Below, in pieces: positions 57,402 to 64,000 of a DNA stretch of 64,000 nt (positions are counted from its first letter, which is position 1; each line of letters starts with the position of its first letter). The position numbers and the translations under genes were made by a program. The notes below the pieces were generated by a model, which was given only the letters and a program-made list of their open reading frames with translations, was not told where the DNA came from and did no database searches. Origin of the DNA: Woeseiaceae bacterium (GTDB lineage Bacteria > Pseudomonadota > Gammaproteobacteria > Steroidobacterales > Woeseiaceae); the NCBI GenBank assembly GCA_021773035.1, contig JAJFKU010000066.1, forward strand, positions 1 to 64,000. The letters run 5' to 3'.

Positions 57402-58076
57402 TTAATCGATGTACACCACGATCAGTTGCGTGGGCTCTACCGCATTGAACTCGAGGTTTTCTCCTCGAATGAGGTCACCGTCGCCGACGGTTTTATTGTT
57501 GACGCGCCCAGCCCCTCGCGTCACATACGCGAGGAAGGGACCGTTGATTGTTACGTTGTTGCCAGCGGCAAGAAGACCAACGTCGATGAGCGTATGACTA
57601 TCCAGCGTCACGTCCTGATCAGTCGAGCCGCCATACACACGGGTCATTTCGCCTTCTTTCGGGCTATACAGCTTGTAGCCGGCTGGCACACCCGCCCGCT
57701 CCGGCAACACCCACAGCTGGATCATTCGATTCTCGGCATCGTCAGGGTTGATTTCGTTGTGGGAAAAGCCCTCGCCGCCGGCTCGCTGCGCCTGAACGTG
57801 GTGACTGTCCATCTCCTGGCCGTGTTGCAACGAACCCTCGTGAGCGATTCGGCCTTCCACCATCACTGAAATAACGTCGATTTCCTTGTGGCCGTGAAGT
57901 CGTGTTTCGCCCTTCGGCAGGAATCGGGCATCAGCCAGGTAAACGAAGTTTCCAATACCGTCCCAGGTGCCGGTCTCCGCCCGGCGATTAAAAACGCGTT
58001 GGTCCATCACCAGCCGCGTTTCGCGCAGGCCCGCGAATCCGCTGCGTTTCAGGTCATCTCTTTGCAGTATTTCCAC
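57402..58076 (-). CDS. Pirin-family bicupin protein
   Basis: The 224-aa bicupin of the YhaK/pirin type has an N-terminal cupin with GHKEIDVISVMVEGRIAHEGS and EGFSHNEIN, and a second cupin with PAGYKLYSP and AYVTRGAGRVNN. The first cupin keeps metal-like ligands in HGHKE and SHNE. Some pirins are quercetinases and others are redox-regulated cofactors; activity is unknown. It lies between the isochorismatase-like gene and the divergent LysR gene. Confidence 0.85.
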   Translation of the reverse strand: MEILQRDDLKRSGFAGLRETRLVMDQRVFNRRAETGTWDGIGNFVYLADARFLPKGETRLHGHKEIDVISVMVEGRIAHEGSLQHGQEMDSHHVQAQRAGGEGFSHNEINPDDAENRMIQLWVLPERAGVPAGYKLYSPKEGEMTRVYGGSTDQDVTLDSHTLIDVGLLAAGNNVTINGPFLAYVTRGAGRVNNKTVGDGDLIRGENLEFNAVEPTQLIVVYID

Positions 58077-58172
58077 AACTCAACTCCAATGGGTCTTGTC
58101 TCTCGCTCGGCGGCTAAGTTACGCTGTTCCATCAACGCAATAAATAACTCCCTACAGGACAAACTGTTCCAT

Positions 58173-59087
58173 ATGAGAGACAATCTAAACAGAGACCTGA
58201 ACGAACTCGCCGTCTTCACCTATGTCGTGGAACACGGTGGGTTTACCGCGGCTGCAGACGCGACTCAGTTACCAAAATCGAATATCAGCCGTCGAATCGC
58301 CAAGCTCGAGAAGCGACTGGGCGTGCGCTTATTGGAGAGGACCACCCGAAAAGTCCACGTTACAGAGATCGGCGATATCTACTATCGACATTGCCGTCGC
58401 ATGCTTGATGAGGCCAATCACGCAGATCTTTGCGTGGAGCGAGTTATGGAGATTCCTCGCGGCACTCTGCGGGTCAGTGCCACAGTCACGACCGGACAAC
58501 ACCTGCTCGCACCCATGGCCGCAGAATTTATCGGCCAATACCCGGAGGTGCAGTTAGAACTGGTCCTGGCAAATCGTCAGGTCGATGTCATCGATGAGGG
58601 CTTTGATCTGGTGATTCGGATTGGCGCCCTTCAGGATTCAAGCCTGGTGGCACGCGCTCTGGGGCGCTGCGGGTTGTTTCTTTACGCGAGCGAGGAGTAT
58701 CTAAAGGACCGGGGTACGCCACAGACACCGGAGGATCTCGAAAATCACGATTGTTTGGTGATGAGCGATCGGCACGACAACAGTCAATGGGTACTTTCAA
58801 TGGGCGACGTCACCAAACGGGTATCACTGGCCCCGCGCGCGTCTGTCAACGACTTCACTACGCTGAGGCGTATGGTCGTTGACGGGGGTGGGATTGCGAT
58901 TCTCCCGAGCTACCTGCACATCAGCGATGACGACAAACGACTTGTCCGCGTTCTTGGCGACTGGACCGCTCAGCCAGTCGAGTTCCACGCGGTGTTCCCC
59001 AGCCACCGCGGTGCAACACCGAAAGTGCGTGCGTTTCTCGAGTTTCTTAAGGTCAGGCTTAGCCAGCGTTTTGAGGGCTCCATTTGA
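58173..59087 (+). CDS. LysR-family transcriptional regulator
   Basis: The 304-aa regulator has a helix-turn-helix at about 20-45 (FTAAADATQLPKSNISRRIAKLE) and then the two-lobed effector-binding domain. It is close in style to the DhcR/PgrR subgroup that controls stress and efflux genes (LRVSATVTTGQHLLAPMAAEF). ATG 58173 was chosen because it gives the normal family N-terminus. It is divergent from the pirin-like gene with 96 bp between them, where LysR proteins usually bind, so it probably controls pirin and isochorismatase-like genes. Confidence 0.92.
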   Translation: MRDNLNRDLNELAVFTYVVEHGGFTAAADATQLPKSNISRRIAKLEKRLGVRLLERTTRKVHVTEIGDIYYRHCRRMLDEANHADLCVERVMEIPRGTLRVSATVTTGQHLLAPMAAEFIGQYPEVQLELVLANRQVDVIDEGFDLVIRIGALQDSSLVARALGRCGLFLYASEEYLKDRGTPQTPEDLENHDCLVMSDRHDNSQWVLSMGDVTKRVSLAPRASVNDFTTLRRMVVDGGGIAILPSYLHISDDDKRLVRVLGDWTAQPVEFHAVFPSHRGATPKVRAFLEFLKVRLSQRFEGSI

Positions 59088-59239
59088 AACGCCCACAACC
59101 CACGATCCTTCGTAATATCCGATGATGAAGAACTGCCAACATCCGCTTTGCCCCCGAGCTCGGGCATTGGGCTAGAATCGGGTAACAGGCCAGGCCACCG
59201 CGGTTATGGCATTCCAGGAATGACAGAAAGAGACATCGT

Positions 59240-59683
59240 ATGGCTACAGTCAAACATCAGGTTGGTGTTGTCGGTGACATCAACAGAATATATCGAGCCA
59301 TGCACGAGCCAGCGGGGCTCGATGGATGGTGGGCCAGCAAGACGACTGGAACGCCCAAGGTCGGGCAGGTACTCGATCTGTATTTCCAGGATCTCGCCAC
59401 GCTGTCTTTCAGATTAGACGCTCTGGAGGAGAATACGCTCGTTCGTCTGCACTGCGTTTCCGGTCCCGGTCCATGGCAGGACTGCGAGTTAACGTTCACC
59501 TTCAAACAGGATTCCGACCAGGTCTGGGTTGGCCTCGTGCACGAAAATGCTGCCGCATCGGATGATGATTTCCTGTATTTCAGCACCAAATGGACTTGTT
59601 ACCTGCTAAGCCTTCGTGACCTGATCGAAACCGGAAAGGGACGGCCTTATCCAGGCGATGTAAAGATTCACCTGGGCGACTAG
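59240..59683 (+). CDS. SRPBCC (START-like) domain protein
   Basis: The 147-aa protein starts with a beta strand and helix of the AHSA1/SRPBCC type (VGVVGDINRIYRAMHEPAGLDGWWA) and ends with STKWTCYLLSLRDLIETGKG, the long C-terminal helix. Such proteins bind hydrophobic ligands or act as chaperone partners; the ligand is unknown. It follows LysR by about 150 bp. It is not obviously in an operon. Confidence 0.82.
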   Translation: MATVKHQVGVVGDINRIYRAMHEPAGLDGWWASKTTGTPKVGQVLDLYFQDLATLSFRLDALEENTLVRLHCVSGPGPWQDCELTFTFKQDSDQVWVGLVHENAAASDDDFLYFSTKWTCYLLSLRDLIETGKGRPYPGDVKIHLGD

Positions 59684-59807
59684 AAGGCCTGCAGCGCACG
59701 TCAATCTGAAAACCCTGAGCCCGCCGCCCGAGCTTATATGACCAGCCCCAAAATGCTGTTATTGACCTTAGAAAAGTAATATTTACCGGCCATTTTGCCT
59801 GATATAA

Positions 59808-59836
59808 TTGACAAAATGAATGGTATATATTACATT
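59808..59836 (+). promoter_or_regulatory. Sigma-70-like promoter of the XRE regulator
   Basis: TTGACA at 59808-59813, a 17-nt spacer and TACATT at 59831-59836 make a near-consensus promoter. The ATG of the next gene is at 59843, six bases after the -10 box, where transcription should start, so the message may be leaderless. The area is clearly AT-richer than its surroundings. Confidence 0.6.
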
Positions 59837-59842
59837 CAAATC

Positions 59843-60058
59843 ATGGCAACACAAATACCATTGAATCGACTCAAGCTCGCCAGAGTTGCGGCCGGTCTTA
59901 CCCAGGCGGAGCTGGCCGATCGGGTCGGTGTGACCCGCCAGACTATCGGCCTTATCGAAGCAGGCGGCTACAACCCAACACTCAAGCTCTGTCTTCGCCT
60001 GGCCCAGGTGACACACAAAACTCTGGATGAGCTGTTCTGGTCGCAAGGAGAAGAATGA
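59843..60058 (+). CDS. Small XRE-family helix-turn-helix regulator
   Basis: The 71-aa protein is almost only a Cro/CI-type DNA-binding domain (NRLKLARVAAGLTQAELADR followed by VTRQTIGLIEAGGYNPTLKL), ending THKTLDELFW. This is the form of the YgzD/YozG group of small regulators paired with membrane proteins. There is no ribosome-binding site before ATG 59843, which agrees with a leaderless transcript. It overlaps the following membrane-protein gene by 4 bp. It probably regulates its own pair. Confidence 0.88.
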   Translation: MATQIPLNRLKLARVAAGLTQAELADRVGVTRQTIGLIEAGGYNPTLKLCLRLAQVTHKTLDELFWSQGEE

Positions 60059-60501
60059 TGTTCATTCAAAAAACGAAAATTGACGAGCGCATGAGATCCA
60101 ACACTCGACATGCTGCAGCTATCTGGCTCGGAGTCACACAAATCCTGCTCGCCGGCGTTATTTTTTATCGGCTGTATGCACTCGGGCAACCCGACGCGGA
60201 AGTTCGCGATTTTCAAGCGGTCCTGGCCATTTCTATCTTCGGCTATCTGGCATTACAACTTATTCTCGGCGGTGTAATGCCGGTCCCGACATGGCGCGGC
60301 GCAGTGGCGGTTTACGTAGCGCTCACCTCCGTCATCGTGGCGGTTTGCCTGATCGTCTACGGTTGGCCAAAACCTGAAGAATGGGCGAGCACCTGGCTGC
60401 CCGTCCTCGCGGGACCGGCGCTGTTCTTGTGTGGCTACGTTCTGGTGGCCCGACTGGGACAGTGGCTCGTCGAGCGCCAGATTGAGCGAATGAGCGAATG
60501 A
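60055..60501 (+). CDS. Four-helix membrane protein coupled to the XRE regulator
   Basis: The 148-aa protein has four predicted helices: AAIWLGVTQILLAGVIFY, VLAISIFGYLALQLILGG, AVYVALTSVIVAVCLIVYG and LPVLAGPALFLCGYVLVA. I do not recognise a named family. The ATG overlaps the XRE stop by 4 bp, so the two are translated together. XRE plus small membrane-protein pairs are widespread and often act in stress or mobile-element contexts; this role is inferred from the arrangement. Confidence 0.78.
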   Translation: MMFIQKTKIDERMRSNTRHAAAIWLGVTQILLAGVIFYRLYALGQPDAEVRDFQAVLAISIFGYLALQLILGGVMPVPTWRGAVAVYVALTSVIVAVCLIVYGWPKPEEWASTWLPVLAGPALFLCGYVLVARLGQWLVERQIERMSE

Positions 60502-60545
60502 CTGCCACTCGGCCAAAGCTCGAATGCGGCGTAATGATCAAAAAC

Positions 60546-61526
60546 TCAATAATGTTCCGGTTGTCCATGTTTCCAATATGGTAACGGAAGGAGATCCGGT
60601 TCTATCTCGCCACTCTCAACGGCGGAACGGTATTCGGTTGCCAGTTGCTCAATGGTCAACAAGTCGTGTGCGTGGTACTGCTGTTCAAGAGTGCGTTTGA
60701 TATCCGACACATTGCACGAGCGGCTACGTCTACAACTTAAAACAGACCACGCTTCTCTTTCGAGATTGTGCTCTGCTGGAAAAATGGTAGCCAGGTACGA
60801 GACGAGCAGATCGTATCCCGACACACTATCTGTTGCGGCTGCCGCGATCACGTTTTCGCGTAATTGAAGTCCAATTTCATCGTTCGTACCTCCGAACGAT
60901 AACCACTGAGTGAACACGCTATTCGCCACTATGACCGGGTGCTCCGCCTCGAAGAGCCTTTTTTGCCAATAAACCTCTTGTTGTTCAATGTTGCCGGCAA
61001 CGTCTCTGAGAGGGATACACTGTTCCATTCGGGTATTAAATTGCCGAACCAGATTCGGTTCTGAAGTTTTTTGCAGATATTCTTTTCCTAATTCTTCAAA
61101 CGTCCCGTCACGTACGGACCCGCAATCTCTGAGGGCTCTGTATACCGCGAACATGCTTTCCGTATTACCGGAATTTGCCGCGTTAATATGACTTTCATAG
61201 ACATCCAATGGGCTGTCTGGATAAACACTATCTGAATAGCCCGCAAACCTAAGCTTACCGTCGCTTTGTACGAATGCCGGGTCGGTCCAGAAAGACGTAA
61301 CCGGATCAGCGGCGGGCTCGACAACCAGCTCCTGAGCAAGCTCTGATTCCCGTATGTCCACCCTGTCAACGTTCGTCGTCGCCGCTAATTCGGATTGCCT
61401 GACCAGGCCATCTTGCAGGCTACCGCTATAATTAGTAAAGTTCGCCCACATTAGAAGAATTAACATAATCAATCCCAACGCGACGAATAGATGTCGACGA
61501 GAATGAAAAGAGGAGAAATTCGACAT
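60546..61526 (-). CDS. Unrecognised membrane-anchored protein
   Basis: The 326-aa protein has one N-terminal helix (LFVALGLIMLILLMWANF at about 13-30). The long, mainly helical acidic domain has several Cys residues (RDCGS, MEQCIPL, SCRRSRSC) that could form disulfides outside the cytoplasm. No family is recognised. The start at 61526 overlaps the start of the divergent gene by 2 bp and has no clear ribosome-binding site, so the true start may differ. No operon partner is visible. Confidence 0.6.
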   Translation of the reverse strand: MSNFSSFHSRRHLFVALGLIMLILLMWANFTNYSGSLQDGLVRQSELAATTNVDRVDIRESELAQELVVEPAADPVTSFWTDPAFVQSDGKLRFAGYSDSVYPDSPLDVYESHINAANSGNTESMFAVYRALRDCGSVRDGTFEELGKEYLQKTSEPNLVRQFNTRMEQCIPLRDVAGNIEQQEVYWQKRLFEAEHPVIVANSVFTQWLSFGGTNDEIGLQLRENVIAAAATDSVSGYDLLVSYLATIFPAEHNLEREAWSVLSCRRSRSCNVSDIKRTLEQQYHAHDLLTIEQLATEYRSAVESGEIEPDLLPLPYWKHGQPEHY

Positions 61527-61905
61527 GGCGGAAGTTCACCGGTTAGGTAGCATGAGTAAGTTTGCGGTCATTATTTTCGCTTTAATAACAACAGGATACC
61601 CCTATTCTGGCGCACAAAGCCACGAAATCGGAGTTCCTCACCAGCACGTTGAAGACCTTTGGACGGACGAAGACGATATTAATTCAGCCAACGTTTCAAG
61701 ATCATTTACGTTATCGGAATTCGGCGATAGTTTACCGGCCGGAACAAGGATGCTGGTCAGATTCGGAGAGGGCATATTCCAGTTCTACGAAAAAACCTCA
61801 GGTAGCGCTGCTTCAGGTCGCCGTTGGACAGCAATCTCGTCTCCCTTCGGGCACAAGTGCTCTACCTTTATCGTGTGCCAGAATCAGATGGTTGGTGATG
61901 ACTAA
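61525..61905 (+). CDS. Unrecognised small secreted protein
   Basis: The 126-aa protein from ATG 61525 has an AGGAG site with 9-nt spacing. A second start at 61552 (MSKFAVIIFALITTGYPYSG) gives a cleaner signal peptide but a weaker site. The mature part is short, with two Cys (HKCSTFIVCQN) that may pair. No family is recognised. It is divergent from the 326-aa gene with the two start codons sharing CATG. The following 196 bp to tRNA-Lys shows no gene. Confidence 0.55.
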   Translation: MAEVHRLGSMSKFAVIIFALITTGYPYSGAQSHEIGVPHQHVEDLWTDEDDINSANVSRSFTLSEFGDSLPAGTRMLVRFGEGIFQFYEKTSGSAASGRRWTAISSPFGHKCSTFIVCQNQMVGDD

Positions 61906-62101
61906 CGAGCAAGTGTATATCGCCGCCCAGCCAGTCCATTCGTAAGTGGCAAGAACACCGCTACAGTGATAGTCCAGCGCCACTACTTGATGGGCCGGCT
62001 GGCTTTGGCATCAGTCGGAGGGATAATTGAATCAACCCTGCTCGGCTGGTCTCCTGCAAGCCACATATGACCCGTCAGACTCTACGTCGACAACAAGAAA
62101 G

Positions 62102-62176
62102 TGGTGGGGCGTGTAGGGATCGAACCTACGACCAGTCGGTTAAAAGCCGAATGCTCTACCTCTGAGCTAACGCCCC
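62102..62176 (-). tRNA. tRNA-Lys(TTT)
   Basis: The 75-nt cloverleaf starts GGGGCGTTAGCTCAGAGG, has the anticodon loop CTTTTAA giving TTT, a T arm with GGTTCGATCC and encoded CCA. The acceptor stem GGGGCGT pairs with ACGCCCC. It is downstream of cpoB in the tol-pal cluster, a common location for tRNA-Lys in gammaproteobacteria. Confidence 0.97.
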
Positions 62177-62279
62177 ATCAGGGTGCCTGATGGCCGGGAT
62201 GCCACCAGAATGCCGGCGGCATGATACCCGATAACAACTCAATAAAAAACGCTTTTTACCACGATCGGGCGTGCGTGTA

Positions 62280-63053
62280 TCAGACGCCCTCTTCCGCCAT
62301 CCGCTCCAGCCTCTGAGCCGCCAGGCGCGCCGCCGTGGTGTCGGAGTATTCCTTCTGTACCCGAGCCAGCGAAGCACGTGCCGCATCCCAGCGTTTGAGC
62401 TCGTAGTTGCAGTAGCCCATCTTCAGCAAAGCGTCCGGAACCTTACGGGAACCAGAGTATTTGCTGATCACAATCTCGAAAGCGGCCAATGCCGACTCGA
62501 ACTGCTGCGTGACATAGTGTGATTCGGCCAGCCAGTACTGGGCATTGTCAGCGAGTTCGCTGTTGGGGAAGGTGACCAGGAACTGCTGAAATGCCAGCGC
62601 GGCGGGTTCGTAGCGCTCTTCTTTGAGCAATTCAAACGCCGCCTGGTAGTTATCGCGATCCGACCCCTCCGGCACCGGCAGCTGACCGGGCGGCAGTGTA
62701 CCACCGTCCATGACGCTCACCGAGTTGCGTGCCTGAATCGACGCCTCCAGTTCCTGAATGCGCGTGTCGATGTCGACGTACAGCTGGCGTTGGCGCTCGG
62801 CCGTGCTTTCCGAACTGTGTTCCAGCTCTTCTACCCGCCCCTGTAACTCGTCGCCGCGACGTTCGACGGTGCCGACCTGCTGTGTCAGGTTGACGAGGCT
62901 CTGGTTCTGCACCACGCGCTCGATGCTCTGAATACGGCGCTCCAGCTCGCTGAGCTTGACCAGCACCGGGTCATCGGCGGCGGGCTGCAGCAGCGCACAA
63001 CCGCCGAGAAACAGAGCTGACAGGGCCGGCAGACAAACTTTAGGAATATTCAA
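62280..63053 (-). CDS. cpoB: Cell division coordinator CpoB (YbgF), Tol-Pal associated
   Basis: CpoB links outer-membrane constriction by Tol-Pal to cell-wall synthesis by PBP1B. The roughly 257-aa protein starts at a probable TTG at 63053, giving MNIPKVCLPALSALFLGGC. In E. coli CpoB has a cleaved signal; here the LGGC box suggests a lipoprotein form. An N-terminal coiled coil (LSELERRIQSIERVVQNQ, then VERRGDELQGRVEELE) is followed by TPR repeats (NYQAAFELLKEERYEPAALAF and on). It follows pal by 13 bp. A second TTG at 63089 would overlap pal. Confidence 0.9.
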   Translation of the reverse strand: MNIPKVCLPALSALFLGGCALLQPAADDPVLVKLSELERRIQSIERVVQNQSLVNLTQQVGTVERRGDELQGRVEELEHSSESTAERQRQLYVDIDTRIQELEASIQARNSVSVMDGGTLPPGQLPVPEGSDRDNYQAAFELLKEERYEPAALAFQQFLVTFPNSELADNAQYWLAESHYVTQQFESALAAFEIVISKYSGSRKVPDALLKMGYCNYELKRWDAARASLARVQKEYSDTTAARLAAQRLERMAEEGV

Positions 63054-63066
63054 GATCGTCAGGGCT

Positions 63067-63585
63067 TCAGTTAGTGTACGTAATCTCAACCCGGCGATTC
63101 TGAGCGTAGTCGCTTTCCGAGCTGCCCAGTGCTTCCGGACGTTCTTCGCCGAAACTCACCGTTTGAATCTGCGAAGCACTGACGCCCTGAATCATCAGCG
63201 CCTGCCGTATCGCCTGTGCACGGCGCTCACCCAGACCAATGTTGTACTCGCGAGAGCCGCGCTCGTCGGCATGACCTTCGAGGCGCACGCTGTTAAACGA
63301 GTTTTCGTTGAGCTGGATAGCATGGGCCGCCACCAGGTCCTGGTCCTGGCTGCGTATTTCCGAGGAATCGAACTCGAAGTAGATCACGTTCCCCAGCATT
63401 TCTTCATTGTTACCGCCATAGGCCTCGAGGTCGCCCATCCCGTCCGTACCCGCGCCGCTTGTGTCTGCTCCGCTGTTACCGCCATAAGTGGTATCGGTCG
63501 GCTCCGGATCGGGAATCGTGTTCCCCCCGCAAGCTGCGAGAAATGCGCCCAGCAGCGCGACTGCAAAAATTTTGTGAAAAGACAT
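63067..63585 (-). CDS. pal: Peptidoglycan-associated lipoprotein Pal
   Basis: Pal anchors the outer membrane to peptidoglycan in the Tol-Pal system. The 172-aa protein has a lipobox (AVALLGAFLAAC, Cys at about 19), a Gly/Thr/Asp-rich linker and the OmpA-like domain. The domain shows VIYFEFDSSEIRSQD, LEGHADERGSREYNIGLGERRA and NRRVEITY, with the peptidoglycan-binding Asp and Arg present. It lies between tolB and cpoB in the standard order. Confidence 0.96.
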   Translation of the reverse strand: MSFHKIFAVALLGAFLAACGGNTIPDPEPTDTTYGGNSGADTSGAGTDGMGDLEAYGGNNEEMLGNVIYFEFDSSEIRSQDQDLVAAHAIQLNENSFNSVRLEGHADERGSREYNIGLGERRAQAIRQALMIQGVSASQIQTVSFGEERPEALGSSESDYAQNRRVEITYTN

Positions 63586-63662
63586 AACAAACCCTCGTGC
63601 CTGTAAGCGAAATAAGTGTTAAAAACCAACAACTAATGGTTGGTATTTAAAGTAATCTAAAA

Positions 63663-64000
63663 TCAAAATCTCGGGAACGGTGACCAAACCGGTTCACGTA
63701 CATCTCCCTGCCCGGATGCCATCTTCTGACGTATCAGGCCATCAGCCGATACCGTCTCGAGCACACCGTCGCCGCGTTGCCGCGTCGCGTAAATCAGGAT
63801 ATCACTGTTCGGAGCAAAGCTCGGCGACTCATCCTGTCGACCGCTCGATAGTATCAGCAGATCTTTACGCTCGATATTCATTACGGCGATACGGTAGTTG
63901 CCGCGATCGTTATGCACCATTGCCAGCCGGGTACCGTCAGGCGACAAACGCGGCCGCGCATTATAGCTCCCTTCGAAGGTAAAGCGCTCGGGAGTTCCAC
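63663..64000 (-). CDS. tolB: Tol-Pal protein TolB, C-terminal part (runs off right edge)
   Basis: The frame is open from base 64000 to its stop at 63663 and encodes about 112 C-terminal residues of the TolB beta-propeller: GTPERFTFEGSYNARPRLS, then SPDGTRLAMVHND and DESPSFAPNSDILIYATRQ, ending VREPVWSPFPRF. The last motif is the usual TolB end. The N-terminus lies beyond the window. It precedes pal by about 77 bp. Confidence 0.95.
   Translation of the reverse strand, partial: GTPERFTFEGSYNARPRLSPDGTRLAMVHNDRGNYRIAVMNIERKDLLILSSGRQDESPSFAPNSDILIYATRQRGDGVLETVSADGLIRQKMASGQGDVREPVWSPFPRF

Overview
The window reads as chromosome from a free-living gammaproteobacterium with moderately high GC. 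The housekeeping genes support this: a fused thrA with thrB and thrC, the tolB-pal-cpoB order followed by tRNA-Lys, E. coli-type purB and mnmA next to a NudJ-like Nudix gene, a RoxA ribosomal oxygenase, AcnA-type aconitase and a PhoPQ-like two-component system. A marine lineage near Woeseiaceae or Steroidobacterales is possible, but this is inference only.

Region 1 (1-16.8 kb, nearly all minus strand) is an accessory island around one giant Rhs/YD-repeat polymorphic toxin (6477-16811, about 3444 aa). The protein has a Sec-type N-terminus, a beta-propeller-like head, five VCBS/Ig-like repeats, a thrombospondin-C-like lectin domain, about ten cadherin-like repeats, the Rhs shell and core, and a C-terminal tip with a PD-(D/E)XK nuclease signature. 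Downstream of it lie a candidate immunity gene (5665-6468), a displaced Rhs tail with a different tip (4389-5584) coupled by TAATG to a 66-aa candidate immunity gene, and a third Rhs tail (1983-1) whose tip lies off the left edge. The tails are separated by an intact IS256-family element (2509-3817), a broken IS110-family transposase and a split 145-bp tandem repeat. The layout fits a toxin-tip reservoir feeding one full-length gene by recombination.

Region 2 (16.9-25.4 kb) holds a DUF6152-like secreted protein, a molybdopterin-domain protein, tRNA-Gly with its terminator, a tightly overlapping minus-strand run icd-udg-uvrC-pgsA, an RluE-like pseudouridine synthase, two very long perfect hairpins, and a class II DAHP synthase.

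Region 3 (25.5-31.9 kb) has a two-gene lysine-to-aminoadipate catabolic operon. It is preceded by a 17-codon leader ORF with a consensus ribosome-binding site and by an intrinsic terminator just before the first gene, which together look like an attenuator. A single-domain asparaginase, a PhoQ/PhoP-like pair, a small PepSY-like protein and a glycine-zipper protein follow.

Region 4 (32-54.4 kb) is core metabolism and maintenance: mazG, a CoA-pyrophosphatase Nudix gene with no normal start for its full N-terminus, fumC, purB, roxA, a DUF7931-like gene, nudJ-like, a PNPOx-fold protein, mnmA, acnA, DUF2333, a YgjP-type metallopeptidase, a VNG-repeat surface protein, an ABC exporter pair, tatD, a macrodomain protein, a NERD protein and thrABC.

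Region 5 (54.4-64 kb) is mixed. It has a serine hydrolase gene cut by one in-frame amber codon, DUF2306 and half-size GDT1 membrane proteins, a LysR gene divergent from pirin and isochorismatase-like genes, an SRPBCC protein, an apparently leaderless XRE regulator coupled to a membrane protein, two unrecognised envelope proteins with overlapping divergent starts, tRNA-Lys, and cpoB, pal and the 3' end of tolB at the right edge.
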